A stretch of 64,000 nucleotides of DNA from an uncultured Psychroserpens sp. (GTDB taxonomy: Bacteria > Bacteroidota > Bacteroidia > Flavobacteriales > Flavobacteriaceae), in contig NZ_CANLNS010000005.1 of the NCBI RefSeq assembly GCF_947492715.1, positions 269,283 to 333,282 of the forward strand, given 5' to 3'. Of the stretch, positions 17,840 through 26,141 are shown piece by piece. The stretch's first letter is position 1. Each line of letters starts with the position of its first letter. The notes under the pieces are model-generated. The model saw only the letters and a list, made by a program, of their open reading frames with translations. It was not told the DNA's origin and searched no databases. A program made the translations under genes and the position numbers.

Positions 17840-18406
17840 CTATTGTGAGGCGTGTTTTTTAATTGATTCTGCTATGCTCTCAAACCATAAGTCTCTTTCA
17901 TTAACAACAAAATTAAAGACCTTGTTATCAAGTGTTACAATTTTGATTTTGTTGTCAATAATTTTAGCGGTTTTTCCTTTAATGATTGTTTTGATATTCT
18001 GATATGCAATAGTCGTTTGTTCTTTTCGGATATTCAATTTATGCGACTTAAATATCATTTTTTTATTGGTCAGAAATAGTTTTCCACCAACACCACCTAT
18101 CCCTCGAAATACATTTGCAGGACCTTCAATTTCAATAATTTCGTCGGGTTCTAATTCTGGTTTTATTGCAGCTCCCATTGTATTCGAGAATCTTCCAGCA
18201 AGTTTTTCATTAATGTAAGGAAAACCGATTCCAAAAATAATCCCGAATACTACGCCTTGAAAAATGATACTATTACTAGTGTAAATGTCTTCATCTGAAA
18301 AATAATCAAATGTCCACAGTAAAATGGAATAAAGAATTGCAGTTCCGACGGCGAATAGTATTCGGAATTTCAAGCTCATTTTTATTAATTTCGTTCCTAT
18401 TTCCAT
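17840..18406 (-). CDS. Two-TM protein with GRAM/PH-like domain
   Basis: 188 residues. Two N-terminal hydrophobic spans (about 12-30 and 47-62) are followed by a GRAM-like domain: ELEPDEIIEIEGPANVFRG, GGKLFLTNKKMIFKSHK, and a strand series ending FNFVVNERDLWFESIAESI. GRAM domains in bacteria are membrane-proximal modules of unknown ligand. No enzymatic motif. Confidence 0.7.
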   Translation of the reverse strand: MEIGTKLIKMSLKFRILFAVGTAILYSILLWTFDYFSDEDIYTSNSIIFQGVVFGIIFGIGFPYINEKLAGRFSNTMGAAIKPELEPDEIIEIEGPANVFRGIGGVGGKLFLTNKKMIFKSHKLNIRKEQTTIAYQNIKTIIKGKTAKIIDNKIKIVTLDNKVFNFVVNERDLWFESIAESIKKHASQ

Positions 18407-18529
18407 ATTGCTTTTCTAAGATATAATGGGATGTGTTTGTCTAAGGTTAGTAGTGTTAGTATACATAAAGTTACAGATTATTCTAAACCAGAAGGACATC
18501 AAGATGAACTTCAGAGTATGCCAAAGTAA

Positions 18530-19021
18530 TTAATTAAATACGCTATCGTAAGGTCTTTTTTTTACTTTTTCTTTTAAAAACCCAAGTACTTTTTGAAAAT
18601 CAGATGCATCCATTTGGGTTTCACTTATTATCAAATTGTGTTCGTCTTTATTTTTCCTAAACATAACAATATGGATTGAATTGACCACTTTATAATTCAA
18701 TATATCTGTCCAATTTATGTCTTGATGGTTTCTTTTGCTTTCATATATTAGGCTTTCGTCTGTGAATTTAAATGAACCAAAATGCAACATTTCTGAAACT
18801 TTATTGGCAGGTAAATATTCTAAATACACCTTTTTATATGTTTTGTATGTGCCATTTAGCATATAGAACCAAAAAAAAGATAAAACGGCACCTAATAATA
18901 GAAGACTGCCAAAATTTCTATAATCGAGCGCGATTGAAACTATGCCAGCAATCAAACAGATAACGCCAATTACGACACTTAATGTTCTAAATATATATAT
19001 GTCGTTATCTATATTTGGCAT
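18530..19021 (-). CDS. Two-TM protein with YcxB-like domain
   Basis: About 163 residues from the second ATG (MPNIDNDIYIF). The frame also allows a start at 19027. Two hydrophobic segments (about 13-29 and 38-53) precede a YcxB-like strand-rich part with FTDESLIYESKRNHQDINWTD and a closing helix FQKVLGFLKEKVKKRP. Either start overlaps the end of the upstream GNAT gene, so the two are co-transcribed. Confidence 0.65.
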   Translation of the reverse strand: MPNIDNDIYIFRTLSVVIGVICLIAGIVSIALDYRNFGSLLLLGAVLSFFWFYMLNGTYKTYKKVYLEYLPANKVSEMLHFGSFKFTDESLIYESKRNHQDINWTDILNYKVVNSIHIVMFRKNKDEHNLIISETQMDASDFQKVLGFLKEKVKKRPYDSVFN

Positions 19022-19544
19022 TTGCATTTATAAGATTTTTGTCACACCAATACCAAATAGCGTCTTCGCTTTCGGGTTCATATGGCGCAAATTTATCGAA
19101 TTTCATTCCAACTTTTTCCATCACTCTGATAGACGCTTTGTTTTCTTTTTCTGCAATGGCAATTATCTTTTTTAATTTGAGTCTATCAAATCCATAATTT
19201 AAAATTGCATGTGAAGCTTCGGTTGCAATGCCTAATCCCCAATATTCAGGTAAGAACCTATAACCAAGATCAATTTCATCAAATTCTGGGAGATATGCCA
19301 ATCCTGACCAACCGACAAATTGATTTCCATTTTTTAATATAGTCGCCCATCTACCAAATCCATATTTTTTATAATTAATAATTCTTTTTTCTATAGCCTT
19401 TGTCATTGCTTCTATAGATTTCACTACAGGTTCTCCAGTATATTTCTGTACCTCAGGATTAGAATGTAATTTAAATAATGCCTCTTTGTCATCAAGGGTG
19501 ATTTCTCTTAATAATAACCTTTCTGTTTCGATTAAAGTTTTCAT
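19005..19544 (-). CDS. GNAT-family (RimJ/RimL type) N-acetyltransferase
   Basis: 179 residues starting MKTLIETERLLLREITLDDKEALFKLHSNPEV, the hallmark of the Acetyltransf_3/RimJ-RimL group. The CoA loop region is ELDLGYRFLPEYWGLGIATEASHAILNYGF-like, followed by AIAEKENKASIRVMEKVGM. The substrate could be a ribosomal protein N-terminus or a small amine. Overlaps the next gene by about 17-23 bp. Confidence 0.92.
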   Translation of the reverse strand: MKTLIETERLLLREITLDDKEALFKLHSNPEVQKYTGEPVVKSIEAMTKAIEKRIINYKKYGFGRWATILKNGNQFVGWSGLAYLPEFDEIDLGYRFLPEYWGLGIATEASHAILNYGFDRLKLKKIIAIAEKENKASIRVMEKVGMKFDKFAPYEPESEDAIWYWCDKNLINANAKYR

Positions 19545-19589
19545 GCAATTACTTATAACACGTTTATTAATGATTAGCTGGATAGGGTA

Positions 19590-19620
19590 GGTCTAAGATA
19601 CTAAAAGGGAAGAAACCAGA
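19590..19620 (-). promoter_or_regulatory. Remnant of repeat promoter-like element
   Basis: GGTCTAAGATACTAAAAGG then AAGAAACCAGATG matches the TATCTTAG variant of the repeat core (19593-19600 on the minus strand). Nearby AACACGTTTATTAATGATTA may be a worn left arm. It points at the GNAT gene starting at 19544. Confidence 0.4.
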
Positions 19621-19641
19621 TGAAAATTTACCATAAATTAA

Positions 19642-20124
19642 CTAGTCTGAAATTGTTGAAGTTTGTCCGCATAGCAGTTTCCATCCATCGTGTCGCTTTA
19701 CTACAACGCCAGTTTCAACAAGTTTGACTTTAAAAACTTGTCCTGATGTGTCTATCACTATAGAACTTAATTTACCTGTATATGTTGCAAACTCTTTAGT
19801 TAAAGGGTTGATTTTTAATACGTCCCATTGGTTGTCAATAGATTGATAACGTGGAGCACTTTGTTTGAGTATTGTGACCACAGAATCGTATGAAATGGAT
19901 GATGTATATCCTGGAGGTGTCCAGAAAAACGCCTTAGAATTATCGAGGTATTTAAATTCGGCTGTAAGTCCTGATTCTCGAATGTCGTCAAAGTAACTGT
20001 TCAATGTTTGCTTGACGTCATCAGCAACTTCAATGCTCTGTTTCTCTGTAATCGTTTTAGGCTCATTACATGATACTGCAGTTAGCAGGCAGGATATTGT
20101 TACTATTTTAAGAAGGTATCTCAA
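19642..20124 (-). CDS. NTF2-like lipoprotein
   Basis: 160 residues with a lipobox (LLTAVSC) at about 19. The body follows the NTF2/DUF4440 pattern: helix VKQTLNSYFDDIRESGLTAEFKYLDNSK, a strand with FFWTPPGYTSSISYD, and final strands VKLVETGVVVKRHDGWKLLCGQTS. The ligand is unknown. It lies 18 bp after another NTF2-like gene, so a tandem pair is co-transcribed. Confidence 0.7.
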   Translation of the reverse strand: MRYLLKIVTISCLLTAVSCNEPKTITEKQSIEVADDVKQTLNSYFDDIRESGLTAEFKYLDNSKAFFWTPPGYTSSISYDSVVTILKQSAPRYQSIDNQWDVLKINPLTKEFATYTGKLSSIVIDTSGQVFKVKLVETGVVVKRHDGWKLLCGQTSTISD

Positions 20125-20142
20125 ATCACTTTTTTTATGTTA

Positions 20143-20610
20143 TTACCAATATTCAAAGATTCGAGCTATTTTACCGTTTTTAAATTCAAAAAGTGTCATT
20201 TGAGGTTCTCCATCTTCGGTTTTACCATCTTTTTTTTTCACGAACACTTTTTGAACAACAACAGCATTCAGTCCGATAATTTCGTTTAGTATTTTAATCT
20301 CTTTGATTTTTCCATCATAACCTCCATTTTTTTGGTTTCGGACATATCCTTTATACAAATCGTCACGAGTATATATTCCACCATATTTTGGGTGAACATA
20401 TGTGAAATCTTTCGTGAAAAGTTCAAAGGCGTTGTTGATATCTTCCACAGTAGAATTTGCTTGAAATATTTTAAGGTTTAAATCATAATATTTCTTAACC
20501 ATTGTTTTAAGGGAGTCCTTATGGTCTTTTGTGACATCCTGTGCATTAATTTGATTAGTGGCTACTAGAATTAAGAAAAGAGGAATTAATAATTTTAGAT
20601 ATGTTTTCAT
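20143..20610 (-). CDS. Secreted NTF2-like (SnoaL/DUF4440) protein
   Basis: 155 residues with a signal peptide (LLIPLFLILVATNQINAQ). Helical start YYDLNLKIFQANSTVEDINNAFELFTKDF, the YVHPKYGGIYTRDDLYKGYVRNQ turn, and final strands ending FEFKNGKIARIFEYW, a strong SnoaL/DUF4440 ending. First gene of a two-gene unit. The repeat-derived TAACTTAG element is about 50 bp upstream. Confidence 0.75.
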   Translation of the reverse strand: MKTYLKLLIPLFLILVATNQINAQDVTKDHKDSLKTMVKKYYDLNLKIFQANSTVEDINNAFELFTKDFTYVHPKYGGIYTRDDLYKGYVRNQKNGGYDGKIKEIKILNEIIGLNAVVVQKVFVKKKDGKTEDGEPQMTLFEFKNGKIARIFEYW

Positions 20611-20624
20611 TTTCGATTGTTCAA

Positions 20625-20760
20625 ACGCGTTCGTGTTTATTTTCGTTGGTAAGAAAGAACTAAGTTAGTAAAAGAAAATGAACCAGAGGGAACCTGTGAT
20701 GTCTTAGTTGTGTTAGTTGGTTACGCCATGATACTTGTATGTAAAAATCATCAATTAACT
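20625..20760 (-). repeat. Degenerate array repeat with conserved core
   Basis: Left arm CAAACGCGTTCGTGTTTATT and inner TTTCGTTGGTAAG are still recognisable. The core GAACTAAGTTAGTAAAAG then AAATGAACCAGAGGG is nearly perfect, with TAACTTAG on the minus strand at 20660-20667. The right arm is worn to TTAGTTGGTTACGCC-like text. Confidence 0.5.
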
Positions 20761-20779
20761 TTTTACATTGTGAATACTG

Positions 20780-21820
20780 TTAATTTTTAGCTTGCTTTTC
20801 GATGCTATCCAACCAGCGATGATATTTCCTAGCATTTCTATGATGTTCTGTTATCGTTTCTGCAAAAACATGATAACCTGGATCTTCTGGTTTTACACAC
20901 ATGTAAAAGAAATTATGCTTTTCCGAATCCAAAACGGCATCAATACTTTTGATGGAAGCCATACTTATAGGTCCTGGCGGAAGTCCCTTGTGTAAATACG
21001 TATTATAAGGAGAATCGAAACGAATATGCTTATATAAAATCCTTGTTGCTCTAAAGTCTCTTGTTGCAAATTTTGCTGTAGGATCTGCATCTAATTTCAT
21101 GCCTATTCTCATTCGATTTAAATATAATCCTGCAACTCGTTTTTTTTCTTCATCCTTTGAAATTTCCCTTTCCACAATTGAAGCTAAGGTATACACCTCT
21201 TCGGGAGTCAATCCTATTTTTTGTGCTTTTGCAAGTCTGTTGTTAGCATTCCAAAAACGTTTATGTTCTTTAATCATGCGTTCAAAAAAGTCCTTTTCAT
21301 TTGTGTTCCAATAAAATTCATATGTATTTGGAATAAACAAGCTCATAAGGGTCTCATTGGTGTATCCGAATTTGGTTATATAATCCTCATTTTGAAAAAG
21401 GTTAAGCAAATCTGTTGAGTCACTTTCTATAAATCTAGCGGCTTTGCCTGCGACATCTGACAATAACCAACCGTGAGTTAAAACTAAATTTACAGTTTCC
21501 TGTTTTCCTGCTCTGAGATGACTTATTAATGAACGATTACTCCAAGAAGGCTTAATTTTATAGCGTCCAGATCTCATAATACTTTTTTTGTAATTCATCA
21601 TTTCTGACACCTCGCGAAAGGAAACCGTATCTATGATTTGGTTATTCTTATAGAGGATGTCAACGACATCATTGAATGAGGAATTTGCCGGAATAATAAC
21701 AGAAGTGTTCTCCAGTTTTTCAGGAACATTAGGCCCCATTATTCTTAAATATTTATAGTAGCCAAAGATGCCTCCTATAATACCAAGAATTAATAGTCCC
21801 CAAAGTATTTTTTTTAGCAT
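20780..21820 (-). CDS. mltG: Endolytic murein transglycosylase MltG
   Basis: 346 residues: an N-terminal membrane anchor (4-23), a LysM-like region (VIIPANSSFNDVVDILYKNN), then the YceG fold with LFIPNTYEFYW at 161-171. The catalytic Glu217 sits in LASIVEREI (212-220), followed by LDADPT at 243-248 and GLPPGPI near 280. MltG cuts nascent peptidoglycan glycan strands and terminates their elongation at the inner membrane. Length and motifs are complete. It is a widely conserved gene, yet sits between worn array repeats, so it may be a landmark of the ancestral chromosome. Confidence 0.96.
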   Translation of the reverse strand: MLKKILWGLLILGIIGGIFGYYKYLRIMGPNVPEKLENTSVIIPANSSFNDVVDILYKNNQIIDTVSFREVSEMMNYKKSIMRSGRYKIKPSWSNRSLISHLRAGKQETVNLVLTHGWLLSDVAGKAARFIESDSTDLLNLFQNEDYITKFGYTNETLMSLFIPNTYEFYWNTNEKDFFERMIKEHKRFWNANNRLAKAQKIGLTPEEVYTLASIVEREISKDEEKKRVAGLYLNRMRIGMKLDADPTAKFATRDFRATRILYKHIRFDSPYNTYLHKGLPPGPISMASIKSIDAVLDSEKHNFFYMCVKPEDPGYHVFAETITEHHRNARKYHRWLDSIEKQAKN

Positions 21821-21884
21821 CTAGTTTTCGTTTTTTTTCTAATGACTGTCAACAAGTTTGTGTTATAATTGATTACGTATTGTT

Positions 21885-22307
21885 CTATTCTTTTGACGAC
21901 CTATTTTTATATGTTGTGTATTTAAATCTTCCGCTTCCAAGTGTTCCATGTTCTCCAATGTCAACAATCCAATAATCTCCGCCACTTCTAAAGTTCCATT
22001 TTCCATGTTCAATTTTACTGCCTTCTATTGAAACTAAATACGTATTGTCGTCATTCAGTTTTAAAATACATGAATCACAATTTGGATATTCGGTTAAATC
22101 ATAAATTCCAACATAGTCTAATTCAGCATCTCTATGATTTTGATATTGACTATAACTGAAAAGGGCTAGCGGTATTAACGATATTATTATAAATAGAGTA
22201 CCACTCAATTTCTTTTTTCTTTTAATACATACAATTAAAGTCAAAAGGATAGGAATAATGAGTATCACATAAATTCCGAAAACAATGAGTTCTCCTAATG
22301 CCGACAT
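21885..22307 (-). CDS. Membrane-anchored small beta-domain protein
   Basis: 140 residues. Two hydrophobic spans (about 7-27 and 36-52) are followed by a beta-rich domain: VGIYDLTEYPNCDSCILKLND, TYLVSIEGSKIEHGKWNF, YWIVDIGEHGTLGSGRF. The strand pattern looks lipocalin-like, with one CDSC pair. No family recognised. A degenerate repeat lies directly upstream. Confidence 0.5.
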   Translation of the reverse strand: MSALGELIVFGIYVILIIPILLTLIVCIKRKKKLSGTLFIIISLIPLALFSYSQYQNHRDAELDYVGIYDLTEYPNCDSCILKLNDDNTYLVSIEGSKIEHGKWNFRSGGDYWIVDIGEHGTLGSGRFKYTTYKNRSSKE

Positions 22308-22308
22308 T

Positions 22309-22478
22309 TAGTTTTGTTAAAGGTTTATACAGGTTTGCCCAAAAAAATCTACCAGTTTTAATAATTGATTGAACGCGCAAGAACTAAATTAGCAAAAGAA
22401 AACGAACCAGAGGAAAAATAGGTAAGATTTTACGAGTGCTGGGACTAGTAATTGAGTATTCACATGGTTAGCCACTAC
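22309..22478 (-). repeat. Degenerate long-type array repeat
   Basis: AAAAAATCTACCAGTTTTAA and TAATTGATTGAACGCG follow the extra segment of the long (type B) repeats. The core GAACTAAATTAGCAAAAG (TAATTTAG on the minus strand, 22384-22391) then GAACCAGAGG is intact. A worn right arm TATTCACATGGTTAGCC closes it. Confidence 0.5.
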
Positions 22479-22490
22479 TAGTATTTTAAA

Positions 22491-22877
22491 CTAACTATAA
22501 ATAGTTATTAAGCAAAAAGTATTTGCTAGACCTAAAACAAGTTCAAATAGAATTCCTTGGGTAATTTGTTTACTTGGTTTACCATCAAGTTTTAAGCTAA
22601 TTAATCTACCAATTGCGAAACCTAGAAAAATTAGAGATGCAATAAGGTGTGAAGAAAAGGTAAGTTTTTCAATAAATAAACCGAAAGCGATAATAATTCC
22701 TGCCGAAAGCATTACTGCACTAACTCCTCTCATTTCGTTTAAAAGACTAGCATCACGTTCTAGTCTGATTCCTGAATTCTTTCCATAAGTTTTGATAGGA
22801 TTACTCAACCTCATTATACCAACGAAGACGAGCATTAAAGCCGATAATGATAAAGTTGCGATACTGATAATTTCCAT
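22491..22877 (-). CDS. DUF4345 membrane protein
   Basis: 128 residues from the ATG at MEIISIATLS. The frame opens further upstream at 22931, but homology starts here. Four hydrophobic spans and the DUF4345 text LVFVGIMRLSNPIKTYGKNSGI, then LLNEMRGVSAVMLSAGI and AIGRLISLKLDGKPS. Inner-membrane protein of unknown role. It follows a WYL-type regulator on the same strand and is probably regulated by it. Confidence 0.8.
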   Translation of the reverse strand: MEIISIATLSLSALMLVFVGIMRLSNPIKTYGKNSGIRLERDASLLNEMRGVSAVMLSAGIIIAFGLFIEKLTFSSHLIASLIFLGFAIGRLISLKLDGKPSKQITQGILFELVLGLANTFCLITIYS

Positions 22878-22938
22878 TTTTAGATGTTTTAGTATTAATA
22901 TATCTGCAAATGTAAATTGAGGTTGTGACAAAGGTATG

Positions 22939-23649
22939 TCAAGGGTGTTTTTGATGCTTTACATATTTTTCAAAATATTCTTTTATAGACATATTATGCG
23001 GACTAAATGTTTCGGTATCAGTCCTAAGATTTTGGATGAAATCTATTCTGAAATGTCTAAAATCATTTCGTAATCGACAAAAGGCGATTAACAGAAAATC
23101 TCCATGAATACTGTAAATAGCAAACGGCTCAATGCTTCTAGTGGATTGTTTGTTTTCGGAAGAAAGATACTCCATATTTAAGACTTTATATTGGGTTATA
23201 GCCGATTGTATTTGCATTAGATTATTACTAGTTTTCTCTTCGTTATTGTTTCCACTAAAGTAGATCCTGTCTGCTAACAAATCTGCGTTTCCTTTTTGAG
23301 AGTATCGTAAGATGGCTTTTATTTTTTCTATGGCGCTTGTGGTGTTTTTAACAAGCGATGCGTCTTTGTTTTTGATTGCTAATTGTTCAATTGTGATTAA
23401 GGCATTTGCTTCTTCCTCGGTAAAGAGAACAGGAGGAAGGTGATAGCCTTCCATAATAGAATAGCCTTTTCCTTCTTCGGTTACAATAGGTATTCCCGAT
23501 TTTTCTAGGGTACGAATGTCTCGATAAATGGTTCTTACACTAACGCCATGTTTTTCAGCAAGTTGTTTTGCCGTAATAATTCTTTTAGATTGTAGTTGAG
23601 TAAGAATAGCAGTTAATCTTGAAAGTCTAGGTTTTTCTTTTTCCTCCAT
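22939..23649 (-). CDS. YafY-type HTH_11/WYL transcriptional regulator
   Basis: 236 residues. The N-terminal winged helix (about 8-60, with SKRIITAKQLAEKHGVSVRTIYRDIRTLE) is followed by a WYL domain containing VLNMEYLSSENKQSTRSIEPFAIYSIHGDFLLIAFCRLRND and FRIDFIQNL. WYL domains sense ligands, often nucleic acid ends or cyclic nucleotides. The usual W-Y-L triad is altered here. The downstream DUF4345 gene is the probable target. Confidence 0.92.
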   Translation of the reverse strand: MEEKEKPRLSRLTAILTQLQSKRIITAKQLAEKHGVSVRTIYRDIRTLEKSGIPIVTEEGKGYSIMEGYHLPPVLFTEEEANALITIEQLAIKNKDASLVKNTTSAIEKIKAILRYSQKGNADLLADRIYFSGNNNEEKTSNNLMQIQSAITQYKVLNMEYLSSENKQSTRSIEPFAIYSIHGDFLLIAFCRLRNDFRHFRIDFIQNLRTDTETFSPHNMSIKEYFEKYVKHQKHP

Positions 23650-23811
23650 ATAGGTGTTTTCTGCTTGTAATCAATGTACTTGAGTAGGGTTAGCCTTTGG
23701 TTATTTAATTTAGCCATAATTAGGTTAGTTTGAGGAACTCACTTAATTCATAGGCAACAAATATTGTTAAAATAGATAATTCTGTTTTATAAGATTCTGG
23801 TTTTCTAAAAG

Positions 23812-24246
23812 TTACTGTCTACAAGCACACTCATGATGTTCATTGAGATATGCAATTGTTTCCATACTGAGTTGTTCTACAACAGGAATGTTTATGTCTG
23901 TTAGTTTCTTAAAATAAATACAAGCTTTTCCCATTTTGAATTTGCCTAAATCCTCCAAAAGCGCATCACTTTTTTCTGTTTTGGAATAGATATAGAGCGA
24001 AAATTGAGCTTTTCGCGGAGAGAAACCTAACAAAGGAGCATTACCCTCATGGCCGCTTGCATATTTATAATGATACCTTCCAAAACCAATTATTGTTGGA
24101 CCCCACATTCTTGGTTTAAAACCCGACCATTCGCTCATTAATTCTATTAATTTATAACTATCAGCTTTCTTTTGATCATTATCTACGTATGATTCAATAA
24201 AATCAAAGACGTCTACTTCGGTTTTGGTGGTTTTATTTTTAGCCAT
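23812..24246 (-). CDS. DUF1801 (YdhG-like) protein
   Basis: 144 residues with the DUF1801 layout: VFDFIESYVDNDQKKADSYKLIELM, MWGPTIIGFGRYHYKYASG, APLLGFSPRKAQFSLYIY, then FKMGKACIYFKKLTDI. Members resemble the frataxin-like B. subtilis YdhG fold. Cytoplasmic. No operon partner. Confidence 0.85.
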   Translation of the reverse strand: MAKNKTTKTEVDVFDFIESYVDNDQKKADSYKLIELMSEWSGFKPRMWGPTIIGFGRYHYKYASGHEGNAPLLGFSPRKAQFSLYIYSKTEKSDALLEDLGKFKMGKACIYFKKLTDINIPVVEQLSMETIAYLNEHHECACRQ

Positions 24247-24270
24247 TTCGTTATGATTTTAAGTTGCCTT

Positions 24271-24405
24271 ACAATACTTACCAGCGTATTCTTGTAGTGT
24301 TCGCCATAAGGTATTTAGACAGCACTTTTCAGAAAGTAATTTACAAAATAAAAAGTAATAGCGATTTGAATTAAAGTTCAAATCGCTATTACTTATAGAC
24401 GTTGT
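24271..24405 (-). repeat. Array repeat, type F, with perfect 18-bp hairpin
   Basis: The right end TATAGACGTTGTTGCCCAAGG is the usual right arm plus a cassette-specific end. Inside it, AAGTAATAGCGATTTGAA (24352-24369) and its exact reverse complement (24376-24393) form an 18-bp stem with a 6-nt loop. The site at 47140-47261 has the same kind of centre. The left arm is worn. Confidence 0.6.
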
Positions 24406-24417
24406 TGCCCAAGGTTT

Positions 24418-24939
24418 TTAATTCCAATAATTTATTAAATCGTCAATTTCAAAGTTGTCTTCAGGAATGTAAATATTATCCCAGTATAAGTTTCCGTTGA
24501 TTTTCACAAAAACTCTATAATATCCAGCAGCTAAATTTTCTAAATTGAGCACTAAATTTGTTGTATTCAAGTTCATGAATTCCATTTCGGCATTTGATTC
24601 GATTAACGATTCGGCGTACAAATTGGAGTTCAAAACTGAATTGAAATCGGTTTGCTGGAACGTTTTTTGTGCATTGGCAGGTATAATCCAAACATCAGAA
24701 ATGTTTTCAGACGCGAGTAAACTCAATGCTCCAGCTGGAGGATTTGGATAAGCAATAAATTGATTATTGATTAAAACATTTGGATTGCCTAATTGCGTAG
24801 GTGCTGAAAATTCAGAACTTCTAATATTAATACCAGTTACTAATTCAATATTAGTTTCTACTGTAGAATTGTTGTTGTCATCGTCATTGCTACAGCTAAT
24901 ACATATTAGAAGGGCAAAAATAATTGTCATTTTTTTCAT
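24418..24939 (-). CDS. Hypothetical lipoprotein
   Basis: 173 residues with a lipobox (LLICISCSNDDDNNN) and the acidic/Asn linker common in flavobacterial surface lipoproteins. The rest is beta-rich (NLVLNLENLAAGYYRVFVKINGNLYWDNIYI). No family recognised. The cassette ends GTTGCCCAAGG (left) and TGTTGGGTAAT (right) are complementary, so this is a one-gene cassette. Confidence 0.55.
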   Translation of the reverse strand: MKKMTIIFALLICISCSNDDDNNNSTVETNIELVTGINIRSSEFSAPTQLGNPNVLINNQFIAYPNPPAGALSLLASENISDVWIIPANAQKTFQQTDFNSVLNSNLYAESLIESNAEMEFMNLNTTNLVLNLENLAAGYYRVFVKINGNLYWDNIYIPEDNFEIDDLINYWN

Positions 24940-24965
24940 TCGTATTGCTTTTTCAAATGTTGGGT

Positions 24966-25092
24966 AATGTGTTTGTGTATGGTCTATTTTGGAAAATTAG
25001 CTCTCATGGTTTATTGTAATTCAAAGGCAGAGAATACGCGTTGAATTTTGTCTAAGAAATTTAACTGCAAGCAGCTACATATATTGTTCGTA
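24966..25092 (-). repeat. Degenerate array repeat
   Basis: The left arm AATGTGTTTGTGTATGG is clear. The centre and right arm (ATATATTGTTCGTACATGT) are worn, and the TAnnTTAG core is lost or rearranged. Confidence 0.45.
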
Positions 25093-25101
25093 CATGTATT
25101 T

Positions 25102-25533
25102 TTAAATTCTGCTAAGTAAGTCCGTTATAAAATTCCAAATAGAATTCCATGTTGTGATTTCTTTTTCATTATTTGGGTCTGTTAGCCATAACCCGCAAAC
25201 GTTACAAATAATTTTATCTTTATAAGTAGATTTCCCAGCAATCCCATCAAGTACAGCTACATCAAACTCATCTGTTGTATTTGTGAATTCGGTTTTTTCA
25301 ACTCTAATTTTATTTGAATAACACCTTGAGCATCTAATGTTGTTATCATTGAATTTTCTCTTTTTGTTTTCAGAGATCAGTTGATTAATTCTGGATTCGG
25401 TTAGATGGCGTGCAGCTAAATAGTTTTCTATTTCTGATTGCGTTTCTTTCATATAGCTTAGGCGTTTGAATTTTGCAAAATTTGCTAATTCGTAATCGTC
25501 TAATTTGGTAAGAAAGTCTTTAACTCTGCTCAT
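25102..25533 (-). CDS. Zinc-ribbon hypothetical protein
   Basis: 143 residues. The N-terminal half is helical (MSRVKDFLTKLDDYELANFAKFKR). The C-terminal half has two Cys pairs, CSRC near 68-71 and CNVC near 110-113, giving a split zinc ribbon resembling those on DNA-binding or membrane-targeting proteins. The C-terminus is aromatic and hydrophobic (TTWNSIWNFITDLLSRI). Function unknown. Confidence 0.5.
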   Translation of the reverse strand: MSRVKDFLTKLDDYELANFAKFKRLSYMKETQSEIENYLAARHLTESRINQLISENKKRKFNDNNIRCSRCYSNKIRVEKTEFTNTTDEFDVAVLDGIAGKSTYKDKIICNVCGLWLTDPNNEKEITTWNSIWNFITDLLSRI

Positions 25534-25590
25534 TTTCTGTTTATAGTCGTGTATAGCTCGTTGCCTGAGCTAGCCGATGACACTAATAAT

Positions 25591-25947
25591 TTATTCCCGT
25601 ATTAGGGTCATAACCTCTTTTTGTCCAGATCTACTCATAGTAAACTGAAGTGTGTCAATCTTTAATTTGTCTAAATGAACGCCTATTTTCATTTTACCGT
25701 CGGGATAACAGATTAATTGAGCGCCAGATATTTCAAATTTTCCAGAATCAGAGATGTTTCCGATTTTGGAGGTATAAGATTTGTCAGCAGAAAATATAAA
25801 TTCAACATTATCTTTACAATTGTCTTTGCCATTAGAATCAATGATCCAGCTGCCACATCCCCATTTGCCAGTGATTAAGTCGTATTTTTCAGAATTGTCA
25901 CAACCGAATAGTATTGTTAATAGTAGTAGGAATCCAATTTTTTTCAT
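25591..25947 (-). CDS. Small hypothetical lipoprotein (lipocalin-like strands)
   Basis: 118 residues with a lipobox (LTILFGC). It has the pattern LITGKWGCGSWIID...VEFIFSADKSYTSKIG...GKFEISGAQLICYP...LQFTMSRSG. This is the repeated-strand layout of the many DUF-type lipocalin-like proteins in Bacteroidota. The four cysteines may form disulfides. No specific family. Confidence 0.55.
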   Translation of the reverse strand: MKKIGFLLLLTILFGCDNSEKYDLITGKWGCGSWIIDSNGKDNCKDNVEFIFSADKSYTSKIGNISDSGKFEISGAQLICYPDGKMKIGVHLDKLKIDTLQFTMSRSGQKEVMTLIRE

Positions 25948-25993
25948 AATGTCTTTTCTAAGTATGAGTTAATAATTAATACGAACGTTGTGA

Positions 25994-26119
25994 TAATGTG
26001 TTGGTGTATGTTTCGTTGCTTTGGCTAGCACTAAGTTAGTAAATAGAAAACGAACTAACGAGATTTGTTAACGTGAGTTCGTTGTTTATGTTACATAACA
26101 ATTCACTATACTTAATGTT
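25994..26119 (-). repeat. Worn array repeat, still recognisable over full length
   Basis: Left arm AATGTGTTGGTGTATG, inner TTTCGTTGCTTTGGCTAGCA and core CTAAGTTAGTAAATAG are present. The minus strand holds TAACTTAG at 26031-26038. Right arm CACTATACTTAATGTTGT. Confidence 0.6.
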
Positions 26120-26141
26120 GTAATAAGCTCTTATAGATCAA

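Noticed and set aside
17718..18002. 94-residue plus-strand ORF
   Set aside because: It mostly overlaps the GRAM-domain gene on the other strand. A repeat arm remnant precedes it, and no recognisable domain is present.
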